64,000 bases of DNA from Clonostachys chloroleuca. Taxonomy: Eukaryota; Ascomycota; Sordariomycetes; Hypocreales; Bionectriaceae. Position 1 is the stretch's first letter. Each line of letters opens with the position of its first letter. The notes beneath the pieces were generated by a model that was not told the origin of the DNA, made no database searches, and saw nothing but the letters and a program-made list of their open reading frames with translations. The position numbers and the translations under genes are program-made. Below, one piece after another: positions 1 to 9,122 of this stretch. The stretch covers positions 2,294,001 through 2,358,000 of the forward strand of contig JBANAY010000004.1 in assembly GCA_037952775.1 (NCBI GenBank), given 5' to 3'.

Positions 1-553
1 TCCGAGGAGTTGAGGTTGAGGAGGAGCGACGCCAGGCTGGAGGGGGGCTCGCGCGTGGGGGAGCCGCCTGATGGACGGCGGGTGTGGCTTGGTGGACGGT
101 GGGAGACCCCTGGAAACCAGATCCAATTAGCTTCAATGGCTTGATCCCGAAGTAGGAATCGGAAGACCGTGTGCGGACGTACAGTCGTGGACAAGCAGGG
201 ACACATTGGGGTTGGAGAGAATGCTGGTCGTCTTCCGGGAGGCCGGGTTGGTAGTCATGATGATGACGGGAGATGAGTTGTAGGGCGACGAGGGCAGATA
301 TGTGTAGTTCATCAAGGAGACATTGGGCACGTTATCGGAGCATGTCGCAAGATGCAGCTGCGCGGGCGCGGGTTAGAGACAGCCACTCGGTCGTGCAACC
401 AGCCATGACGCAGGGGTCGGATTCTCGCAGACTCACGAAGCGGGCATTTTCGAGACATTGAACCACCTCTTGAGGCAAGCTGGTGGTGAGCTTCTTGTGG
501 GTGTCGCCCTCCGAGGCCTCGTAATTTAAAGGAATCTTGTCCATGGAATTCAT
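1..553 (-). CDS. Pyridoxamine 5'-phosphate oxidase-like flavoprotein, 3'-truncated by window edge
   Basis: Three exons, read leftwards, are visible: 438-1 off, precisely 437..553, 183..357 and 1..109, with GT-AG introns 358..436 and 110..182 closing in phase. The product starts MNSMDKIPLNYEASEG and contains the segment NARF-LHLATCSDNVPNVSLMNYTYLP, followed by IIMTTNPASRKTTSILSNP and LLVHDWVSHRPP. This is the pattern of the small fungal proteins with a split-barrel FMN-binding fold related to pyridoxamine-phosphate oxidase. The region shown is the N-terminal half of the barrel; the C-terminal end lies beyond base 1. These proteins are generally unassigned flavin-dependent oxidoreductases, so I infer flavin binding but no substrate. 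No targeting signal is seen. It is transcribed divergently from the MCC gene to its right. Confidence 0.8.
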
Positions 554-997
554 GATGTGATGTTGTGATGGAACTGAAGTTTGACCGGAGTCATGGATTA
601 CTTCATCACCCAGATCTAGCCCGAGCCTTGGTGGTGGGGGAGGCCTGGACTGACCTGCTGAGTAAGGCGGGGTCTAGTGGGCCTTTAGCGACCAGCTCTA
701 GCTTATCAGCCTACCTCATTAAGATTTGGGGGAGACTTGCCGCTGAATCTGGGGAATGTGCGGTTTACGGTTACTCTCGGCCTCGGCTCTCCACGGCGAC
801 GGTCACCTGGGCAAACCGTAAACCGAAGTGCATGTAGACAAAAGGGAACGCCGAACCTGCATCTCCTTTTTAGACTCTCTCTTCTCTGCTGCTAGGCTCT
901 TCCGTATCCTACTGTCCAGCGCAGAATTTAGAAGCGGAATTATTGCAATTGTCCTCGCCCACTGACCGCGAACCTCACATAGAGATACCCAGCAGCA
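554..997. other. Divergent intergenic region
   Basis: About 440 bp separate the start codons of the pyridoxamine-oxidase-like gene and the methylcrotonyl-CoA carboxylase gene. A pyrimidine-rich stretch around 860-910 precedes the carboxylase start, as is common in fungal promoters. No gene was found; the short open frame at 565..837 has no protein-like features. Confidence 0.6.
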
Positions 998-3290
998 ATG
1001 CGTTCTCTCCGCACAAAACGGCTGCCCTTGCGGCCTCTCCCTCGCTATGTTTCCTCAACCTCAGCCAGCGCGGCGGCACCTAAGCACACACCGATCAATT
1101 CAGTCCTCATCGCCAATCGTGGCGAGATCGCCATCCGTATCAATAAGACGGCAGAGCGTATGGGCATCCGGGCTACAACCGTCTACACTGATGTGGATGC
1201 TGCGTCATGGCACAGCTCCGTCGGCTTCCAGTCCCTAGCACTGGGCCCCTCCAATGCATACCTCGACGGCGACAAGATCATAGCTCTGGCCAAGAAGAAT
1301 GGTATCCAGGCCCTGCACCCTGGCTACGGCTTCTTGTCCGAGAACTCCCAATTTGCCGAGAAGTGCGAGCGCGAGGGTATCGTGTTCGTCGGCCCGCCCG
1401 CGACGGCGATGGCGGACATGGGGCACAAGGCCAGGAGTAAGGAAATCATGACTGCTGCCAATGTTCCCTGCGTCCCTGGGTACCACGGCACGGAGCAAGG
1501 CGAGGCCGAGCTCCTCGCGAGGGCCAAGGAGGTCACGTTCCCAGTACTGTTGAAGAGCGTCAGAGGTGGCGGCGGCAAGGGGATGAGGATTGTCATGGCC
1601 GAAGACGAATTCTTGACACAGCTGAAGAGCGCCAGAGCTGAGGCTCGGGCTTCATTTGGCGAGGGTGGAGAAGTCATGCTCGTGGAGAAGTACATTGTGC
1701 GGCCCCGACATGTCGAGGTCCAGGTCTTCGCCGATAAATGGGGGAACACACTTGCTCTCGGCGAACGAGACTGCAGTGTGCAGAGAAGACACCAAAAGAT
1801 TCTGGAGGAGTCACCAGCTCCTGACCTCGATGAGGCAACCCGACAGGATCTCTGGGACAAGGCAAGGAAGGCTGCTTCTGCCGTTGGCTATGTCGGTGCC
1901 GGTACTGTTGAGTTTATTCTGGACAAGGATACCGGAAAGTTTTACTTCATGGAGATGAACACTCGTCTTCAGGTGGAGCATCCAGTGACGGAGATGGTTA
2001 CCGGGCTCGACCTCGTCGAGTGGCAATTCCGCGTCGCTGCGGGGGAGAAGCTTCCTTTGACCCAGGCAGAAGTTGAAGAAAACATGAGGCAGAGAGGGGC
2101 CGCCATCGAAGCCCGTATCTATGCAGAGAATCCCGAGAAAGGATTCCTTCCCGATTCAGGAAAGTTGGTACATGCCTATCTACCATCGGCCTTCGAGTCT
2201 GACCCCGACGTTCGTCTGGATTGGGGTTTCCGATCTGGCAGCACCATCTCAGAAGCTTATGATGGCATGATCGCCAAGTTGATTGTGCGTGGGGAGACTC
2301 GCGAGCGGGCAATTGCCAAGATGGAGTCTGTCTTACGAGCGTACGAGATCGTTGGCGTGAGCACAAATGTTGAATTCCTGAAGAGATTATGTCAAACGCC
2401 AGCCTTCATCGGAGGAGATGTTGAGACTGGCTTCATCGACAAGTGGAAAGATGCCCTTTTCCATCCTAGACATATCCAGGGCGAGGTGTTTGCCCAAGCT
2501 GCACTTGGTATTTTGAGCCTCCAGTTACAACGGGACTCTCATCCCCATGGTGAAACACTAGGATTTGGCAACCAGGCTTCGACAAGCGAACGCAAAGTTG
2601 CGTTCAAGGTGCTGGATGGATATAGTGATAAAGAAGGAGAGATTGTGGAAGCCAGCGTGGCTCAAGTCGGCCGCCATCTCTACAACATCACTGTCTCTCG
2701 CAAGGGTGAAGAGGCTCCTCAGGTTTTTTCCAATATCGCTTCTGAGCAAGTCTCTGAAGGCGAAATCGTCAAGCTGGAGTCTTTCTTCCCAGGCGAGCGT
2801 ATCTCCTCATCAGTGGTTCCACAGTCAGTCGATAATGACACGAAGATAACCATCTTCCAGCACGGCATCAAGACCGACCTTTCCCTGCTACCGCCGACAT
2901 GGTACGAGAAGGAATTGGGTCTAAAGGAGGTCACTGCCTCGGTTGTTGCGCCAATGCCTTGCAAGGTCCTGAGAAATGAGGTGAAGGAGGGCGAGACGGT
3001 GAAGAAGGGAGCGCCCTTAGTTGTGTAAGTTTGCTACTCCTTATTGACAACCTGATAGGCCAGCGCTGACATGATGAATGATGCAGAATTGAATCGATGA
3101 AGATGGAGACAGTCATTCGATCTCCGCAAGACGGAGTGATCAAGAAGCTGGCACACAAAGAAGGTGTAAGTACCCTTTTCAAGTCCCATTTGGCTAGGTC
3201 CCATAATTTTGACAAATATTTTAGGACATCTGCAAAGCTGGGACAGTGCTGGTCGCATTTGAGGAGGAAGAGACGGCTCCGGAATCATGA
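998..3290 (+). CDS. mccA: 3-methylcrotonyl-CoA carboxylase alpha (biotin-carrying) subunit, mitochondrial
   Basis: Exons 998..3024, 3087..3165 and 3225..3290 give 723 residues. The subunit carboxylates its own biotin with ATP and bicarbonate and passes CO2 to the beta subunit, which carboxylates 3-methylcrotonyl-CoA in leucine breakdown in the mitochondrial matrix. The N-terminus (residues 1-30) is rich in Arg and Ser with no acids, as in a matrix-targeting peptide. The biotin carboxylase N-domain begins at about residue 35 (VLIANRGEIAIRI) with HPGYGFLSEN at about 110; the ATP-grasp glycine loop KSVRGGGGKGMRIV and the FMEMNTRLQVEHPVTE segment follow. The biotin attachment motif ESMKM sits at 678-682, with Lys681 as the biotinylated residue. 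That motif is completed only after splicing, because intron 1 interrupts the carrier domain. A related acyl-CoA carboxylase is possible but the length and order fit MCC. Confidence 0.93.
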
Positions 3291-3687
3291 AATAAGAAAT
3301 GTAAGCCAGTATTGAAGATGAGACCTGTACCGATGCAATGACCAAACGAATGACCAACCAATCTAAAGACAAATAATAATAAAAAATACAAAAGTTAAAT
3401 GTTAACAGCTAGTCTGTTTCTTGTGGGCAGTGAGCCCCCTGTTCCTTTCGCTCCCAATCGCGCGGAAGCGATCTGTTGTCCCCGAGTCCATGTGAGGCTC
3501 TACCCGGGCTATGATTTGACAAAACTCCTATCCAATGCTTCCAGTGATACCAAAAAAATGAACCAACTAAAAATAAAATGCGAGAATATGAAAGATAGAT
3601 GAAACAGAGATTCCAGGCCAGAATATGAATGTGCAATCTGAGGATAATGGATGGCCGGGTCTTCAAGACAGATTCAAGGTCGACAGT
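3291..3687. other. Convergent 3' intergenic region
   Basis: The 397 bp between the stop codons of the carboxylase and the amidoligase gene must carry both 3' untranslated regions. It is AT-rich around 3370-3400 and 3550-3600. No gene seen. Confidence 0.6.
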
Positions 3688-4773
3688 CTATTTGGTGGCC
3701 ATCGCGGTGTACTCGTTGGGGAGATGTCGGCTGAGTCTTGATTTTCGCGCAGCCCTTCGAACGCGCCGCCACCATTCCGTGATGGCTTTCTCGTAAGCGG
3801 GATCGGTGGTGGGAACATACATAGAAGAGGTGAATGTATGGAGAAGATCCTGTAATACATACACGGTTAGTATACGAAGTGGAGTTTCGTGGTAAGATGA
3901 AGTTTGAGGATAACCTACCTCTTGAACAGCCAGCGTAATGAATCCAAGGACGAAAGCAACCCAAGCTAGGGTTCCCTTGGTATTGAGAAACTGGTTTCCT
4001 CCTCGGAACTCAACAGTTCCAGTGCAACGGCCCGTCTTAGGATGCGGGAAGATGTTCTGGAAGTTCCAGAGAACATATCGATTTCCCTGCATGTAGATAT
4101 ATAGCGCTGTCTCGTTGGCGCACGCTTTGATCTCGGCAGCCACGCGATACAGAGTGTTCGGGTTCTTGCCCCAGAGGAGGGTCTCATGTAGGCCCGAGTC
4201 AATGCTTTGGCTGTTAGCCTGGCAGTACTTGTTTTCTCTCCGCGCCTGGGGCAGCATGGTCGCAACAAAGTCTTCGTAAACTACAGTGGCAAACGCGATT
4301 TTCTTGAGGGAGCGGAGAGAGAATTTGTTGTTCAGGCTCATAGGAGTGACATGCACATGACCGCCGCAAGAGATGTCGCGCTGCGGATTGAAGTGCACCC
4401 GCATGGCCTCCCAGAAGTCAGAGAGAGTACTAGTGATGTGCATGGTCGTGTTGAGCTTGGGAGAAACGACCTCCATGCAGACTGTTTGACAACTCAGAGT
4501 TAGCTTATGCAATTGGGGGAGGAGGGTGGCGCTGGACAAACCAAAAGGTCGAGGACGCTTCAATGACCCATCTCGGGTCACGAACCATTTGCCACCATAG
4601 TACTCTGGGTGCTTGCTGTACTTGGAATTGTCGTCATGAACAGCCTCAATGCCCCGGTTCCGCAGCTTCTGGGCCAACTGTCGGTACCAGTCAACATTTG
4701 TGAATGACTCGCCTCCGCCGTATGGCTTGGCCACAGCCTCAATCTCAACACCGAAATTGTAGTGTCTAACCAT
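3688..4773 (-). CDS. Putative fungal amidoligase (Amidoligase_2, COOH-NH2 ligase superfamily)
   Basis: The uninterrupted frame encodes 361 residues, but it contains a stopless 69-bp intron at 3850..3918 (GTAGGT donor, TACTAAC branch site, TACAG acceptor). Splicing gives exons 3919..4773 and 3688..3849 and 338 residues. The start MVRHYNFGVEIEA is typical: the FGVEIE strand carries an acidic metal/ATP ligand of the glutamine-synthetase-like fold. GGHVHVTP (about residue 140) and GTVEFRGGNQF (about residue 255) are the other recognisable fold motifs. By family knowledge, such enzymes use ATP to join a carboxylate to an amine, making gamma-glutamyl or peptide-side-chain amides; the fungal substrate is not known. 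The N-terminal part also shows W-Y-R-Q-L and DDNSKYSKHPEYYGGKW. It is divergent from the cyclotransferase-like gene at 5822. No signal peptide, so cytosolic by inference. Confidence 0.82.
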   Translation of the reverse strand: MVRHYNFGVEIEAVAKPYGGGESFTNVDWYRQLAQKLRNRGIEAVHDDNSKYSKHPEYYGGKWFVTRDGSLKRPRPFGLSSATLLPQLHKLTLSCQTVCMEVVSPKLNTTMHITSTLSDFWEAMRVHFNPQRDISCGGHVHVTPMSLNNKFSLRSLKKIAFATVVYEDFVATMLPQARRENKYCQANSQSIDSGLHETLLWGKNPNTLYRVAAEIKACANETALYIYMQGNRYVLWNFQNIFPHPKTGRCTGTVEFRGGNQFLNTKGTLAWVAFVLGFITLAVQEVGYPQTSSYHETPLRILTVYVLQDLLHTFTSSMYVPTTDPAYEKAITEWWRRVRRAARKSRLSRHLPNEYTAMATK

Positions 4774-5821
4774 GGTTGCTGTTGATGAATCTGTCGATCT
4801 TAACGATGCTCAAGTGTGACAAAAGCGCCAAAGCTCAAGAAAAAAGAAGGATATATATGCCGGCCAGGACGGAAGAAAGCACAGGATATTGATTCCTCTC
4901 TCTGCCCAAAACCGACTAGGGATGACTTGGAGCGAGTAATGACCCCTTGACTTGGCTGTTGCGATATTTGTCACGGACGATCAGGGCTTCCTGCCTGTCA
5001 TCTCTCAGATTGCGGACACGTCTTTTGTCTAGCGGAACAGCCAGAGCACATGATATGGTAATCACGCTTTCGAATTTCTCCCAGGCTCGCCTCAGGTCTT
5101 AGTAAATCCTCTTCCAGAGGAAATGTGAGGCGGCTACTGAGGTCCGTGAGCCTAATAACCTAACCCACCCTGCCCTGGCACCCTGACTCTTGTTATTGCT
5201 TGGCCCATCCATTTCCAACCCAGACAACAAGCTCGTCCACAGCCCCAAGCTAAAGGCGGTAGAGGATGCGGGAAGAGGGGAATCGTGACCCAACTACCAT
5301 GACCAGGCGGAGCCCAACTAGTTGCGTTGGCAAGCAAGCGGCCCGTCGTGGCCTATCCCGCCCGGGGGTTTCGGTTTCACAGCGCTGCAGATGTCCACCG
5401 CTCCTTGTGATCAATCAGATCTCCTGGCCAGAGCCAGCATGTCGAACGTGGTGCAAGGCCATTGGCGCCGGCCCCGGTGTGATGAGGCTGTTTGCTGCCC
5501 AATGGTTCTGGGAAGCCTGGAGGCTGGACGCAGCCATATGCAGGGGACCGGCTCCACCCGGGCACTTAGACGCAGCCCCCGACTTCCTCGCATTGCATTC
5601 TCACTCCAAGAATTCTTCTGGCTGCACTATTCTCTTCTTTTCAAACCTAGGCAAACAAAAGTAGCAAAGACTCGATTGACCTAGTAGCTGCATCGACCCT
5701 CCACCCTCCATCATCGGGCATTCGGGCTTACTTGCTTCCGGAGCACATCTTGATCAATCACGATCGCCCCTGCCCCTGGCCCTAGAGGCCTACCCTACAG
5801 CAACCCCCTATAACTCTGCCA
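4774..5821. other. Divergent intergenic region between amidoligase and cyclotransferase-like genes
   Basis: About 1.05 kb holds the promoters of both flanking genes. A TATA-like run lies near the amidoligase end, and a C-rich pyrimidine tract at about 5695-5800 precedes the rightward gene. Overlapping open frames at 5266..5684 lack protein-like composition and were not called. Confidence 0.55.
4851..4858 (-). promoter_or_regulatory. Candidate TATA element of the amidoligase gene
   Basis: An ATATATAT run lies 78-85 bp upstream of the amidoligase start codon on the minus strand. The element is symmetric, so orientation comes from its position only. No transcript data are available here. Confidence 0.35.
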
Positions 5822-6781
5822 ATGGCGTCTCCCTCCAGTGGGAACGGCAAGCAGCCGGCTCCCAAGCAGCCAACCACCTTCTACTTCGCCTATGGTAGCA
5901 ATTTGCACCTCAAGCAGATGAAGCGGAGATGCCCTCATAGCAGATACATTGGAAGAGCCCGACTGGTTAACTACCGCTGGCAGATCAACGAGCGTGGCTA
6001 TGCCAACGTTGTCAAGACCGACGGATATTGGGTGGACGGCCTGGTATATGAGATTGACGCTGCCGATGAGGCCAAGCTGGACATCAATGAGGGCGTATCC
6101 AAGAACGCATATGCCAAAAAGACCATGAGAGCCCAACTCTTCAGGGCGCCAGGCAATCTGTACCGTCGTCCAACATCATGGATAGTTGATAGAGGAGGCC
6201 CAGCCAAGATACTTCGCCAGGCGAAGGAGGGCACACCGAAGCAGCCAGAGCAGCCCCAGCACTGGGTCCAGGAAGTCCTCGTCTACATCAGTCTGAACTT
6301 CACCACCGATAGCCCGCCCAAGGAGGAATACATCAACCGCATCAACTTCGGACTCGCCGACGCCAGAGCCCTCGGGATGGAAGATGACTATATCAGCAAT
6401 TGCATCCGGCCCTTTGTCCCGGCGCCCGCAAGGCCTCAGAGAACCCTCGGAGCTGCAAACGCAGAGAAAGCAAAGCAGCCAGCTCGCGGCTTAAAGCGAA
6501 ATGCTTCCCCTAGGACTGGTGAGAAATCTCCAGCCCGCCCAGGACGAGCACCCAAAAGACCTGACAATCAGACTCCCCAACAAACGACGACGAGCAGACC
6601 CCGGAGCCAGACCGTCCCTAGGAGACCTGGTGCCACCTCACAGCAAAGTCCGCCTCAGCAAAACCCGCCTCCCTTACCACCTCGACCCGTTCCACCACTT
6701 CCGCCACGACCCATCCCGCGGTATCGCGATGCCCCGATCATTGTCGTTGAAGAGTATCATTTTTCTTGCCGGTCGATTTGA
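5822..6781 (+). CDS. Gamma-glutamylcyclotransferase-like (AIG2/GGCT fold) protein with proline-rich tail
   Basis: A single exon encodes 319 residues. The N-terminal 160 residues form a GGCT-type domain: FYFAYGSNLHLKQMKRRCP is the YGSN substrate loop, GRARLVNYRW is the following strand, and VYEIDAADEAKLDINEGV contains the acid (Glu of LDINEG) in the position of the family's catalytic glutamate. Known members cleave gamma-glutamyl amino acids or gamma-glutamyl-amines to 5-oxoproline. The C-terminal 140 residues are low-complexity, rich in Pro, Lys and Arg. They end with two tandem PPLPPRP-type motifs, which resemble SH3 ligands, then a short hydrophobic strand and CRSI. The domain call is solid; the substrate is not determinable. 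It is divergent from the amidoligase, which suggests a shared gamma-glutamyl chemistry. The start is the first ATG in frame after a pyrimidine-rich leader. Confidence 0.82.
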   Translation: MASPSSGNGKQPAPKQPTTFYFAYGSNLHLKQMKRRCPHSRYIGRARLVNYRWQINERGYANVVKTDGYWVDGLVYEIDAADEAKLDINEGVSKNAYAKKTMRAQLFRAPGNLYRRPTSWIVDRGGPAKILRQAKEGTPKQPEQPQHWVQEVLVYISLNFTTDSPPKEEYINRINFGLADARALGMEDDYISNCIRPFVPAPARPQRTLGAANAEKAKQPARGLKRNASPRTGEKSPARPGRAPKRPDNQTPQQTTTSRPRSQTVPRRPGATSQQSPPQQNPPPLPPRPVPPLPPRPIPRYRDAPIIVVEEYHFSCRSI

Positions 6782-7008
6782 GAAGCGATATAGAGATTGT
6801 TTGGTTTGTTTGATATGTTTGAATGATTGTTTGTATGTTTACAATACCTAGTATTCTTTGGCGAAAATTACATTAGCTACGGGTGAGCAGTGAACAAATT
6901 GTTTCCCATATTGGCTCACTTGGCCCTGACAACGAACGGATGGCTACTACCACGCCTCCTCAACTAGAGTATAAAAGTACTCGACCTCATCGCCTTCTGG
7001 ATGGCTGA

Positions 7009-8422
7009 TTACTTCCGGTAGATTCTGCGGTGCCAAGTTAGATCAACACGGTGGCACGGAATGGGGGAACAAACGTACTTCTGGGTGGCAATGGCGTCGC
7101 AGATCTCTGAGTGCCATCCCGACTGGGACCAGGGAGTGAGGCAGCTGACTCCCACAACCAATTCATGACGGTTGGACTCTGCTGCACTCCCCCGCCTCCA
7201 CTAAAGACCAGAACACTGGGCCGGCATATTGCTTTGAGGGGGGATTTCTTCCCCGACACTACTCTCTCCACAAATAGCCCCGGGGACACATCGAATAGGT
7301 ACGCGACATTACGTCGTACCGAAGATGAAGGCGCCGTACCGCTTAGATTAAGCGCCTGGCCTCCATTCGCTAGGTCAAGACATTCGTAGACCTCTAATCT
7401 CGACCACGCCCCTCGGGCGGGCCACTTCAGCGAATAGATGCTGGAGGCGATGTGAAGATCATGAGCAAGGTCGGCGGCTGGTTCGACAATAGATCTGCGT
7501 ATTGAGCTTTGGAGTTCTGGGGTGGGTACTTTCGGGGCGATGGCTGATAGGAGCGTGGCTAGATCTTCTGTTACTAGCACAATAAACCGAATCCTTCGAG
7601 TTTTGAAGGATTTCTGGCTTGTCATCGCTGTCAATGTTTCGCTCCTCCATTCTCGACAATGTGCTGGATCTAAAATACCAGCTATTAGTGACCAAAACAG
7701 TTATGTACCACCGAAGATGAGGCATCATTACCTCGAGGGAGACGCGACATGGATGCTTCAAGCTCGTCAATGAAGGTGAGAGTGGCATCTCCTTCGTAGT
7801 CATCCAGTGGGCAGTAGAATGACTTGGAGAAGAAAACCAAACAGAGATAATTCATAATGATTGCAACGATGTGATACACATCCGACTGATCCAATGCCAA
7901 GCCACGTTTCGCAGTCTCCCTCATCAAAGAAACCAAACGAACGGCTTGAGGAGGAGCCGGGCGGGCCCGTAACCGGCCGTCATCCAGCTCGTCCAGTATG
8001 CCCTTCATACGGTTTTCAACCCAGCGATGGACGTTGGCGCATAACGCTCTGTATGCCTCAATTGCATCAGCCTCGTTGACATCCTTGCGCTGTGGTTGGA
8101 GACGGAATATCTGGTCCTTTGCTTCCGAAAGTTGCTTTTCTTTCGATTTGGAACGTCCCTTTGCCTGCGTTACTTGATCCTGCGCTTCTGATAGCTGGGC
8201 TCTGAGCTCCTCAAGTTTTGACTCGGCAAGTTCGAGTTCGTGCTGCCGCGAGTCCAGCACCTGTTCAGTGTATTGCCGTAATCGTGTTTCGTCCTCAAGC
8301 TTCTTTTTCAGCGCTTTGATTTCTGTGTGAATGTCCTGGGAGGAATCAACTTCTGCTGGTGGTTTGCTGACGGCCACATGACTACCGTTATCTTGCGAGT
8401 CATTGCCGCCCCCCGCCTCCAT
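7009..8422 (-). CDS. Uncharacterised fungal coiled-coil protein (apparent one-base frameshift)
   Basis: Exons 7732..8422, 7079..7669 and 7009..7024 join by GT-AG introns in phase, provided one G is added in the five-base G/C run at 7189..7193. The repaired length would be about 432 residues, ending in a natural-looking tail GWHSEICDAIATQK-IYRK. Residues 30-120 are a heptad-rich coiled coil starting IKALKKKLEDETRLRQYTEQ. Next comes a helical region with ALCANVHRWVENRM and a hydrophobic stretch IVAIIMNYLCLVFFSKSF. The middle exon encodes a globular-looking region with EVYECLDLANGGQ and LFDVSPGLFVERV. I do not recognise a domain of known function. It lies head-to-head with the Hsp70-like gene (700 bp apart). 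Without the inserted base the frame runs on to a stop at 7038 with a low-complexity end, which looks wrong. Confidence 0.7.
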
Positions 8423-9122
8423 GATGTCCGCCGCGGATATGGGTTCTTCTCTATGTACGGACGGGATGCTGTGCCTTTAAATGCCGTGCCCAAATGTGAA
8501 GTTATTCGGAAAGGTCATCTGTGAATCCACTTGCCCGGCTCAATTCGAGGCGTGAATTAAAACACACTTGAGACTCGCCATACGGTAAGATGACGATGGC
8601 GCCTTGCATGGGGAAACAATTCACCAATTATCTATCAAAGCAAGGATGGGGCGAACATCCGTCATCATTGGGTTGAAAATGGGCGCTTATGCATATGGTG
8701 GCTGGTCGAAGCCTGGCTGGCAATGCCATATCAGGAGCGACTCCACCAGCTGCAGGCCGCCTGCATATTATGCATCTGCATGTAGGCCCGACGCGAAATA
8801 AGTGGATGATCCTGGGTAGACGCCCTGTGAGTGATTTCAAATGGGCATGAAAGGGCAGATTTCTGCTTCCGGGCTTTACGCTTCTGTCAGCGAGAGGATG
8901 TGATATAACCTGTCCAGTTGAGATGGGTCAGATGGAGACTTGACTGGGGCGGTCACATGCGAATCCAGAGTGCTGGTCGTGATCTTGATTCGCTTGATTC
9001 AGGGCCCAACGACGGACTGGCGGGAGCCTGCGTTTGTTTCCAAGGCGGACCAAGTGTCTGCACCATCTCAGCCCAGCGTTGAATGGTGTATTTCCGTTAC
9101 TGTTGAGATACCTACATTACCC
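8423..9122. other. Divergent intergenic region
   Basis: The 700 bp between the coiled-coil gene and the Hsp70-like gene serves as promoter for both. No further gene, repeat or RNA was seen; the short frames present have no coding character. Confidence 0.55.

Noticed and set aside
5266..5684. Overlapping open frames between the amidoligase and cyclotransferase genes
   Set aside because: Both strands are open with Arg/Pro/Ser/Trp-rich random composition; probably promoter sequence.
7038..7090. Stop at 7038 as the true end of the coiled-coil gene
   Set aside because: That end follows a frame shift and reads as low-complexity Pro/Arg/Ser, while the shifted frame gives a natural C-terminus with a clean final intron.
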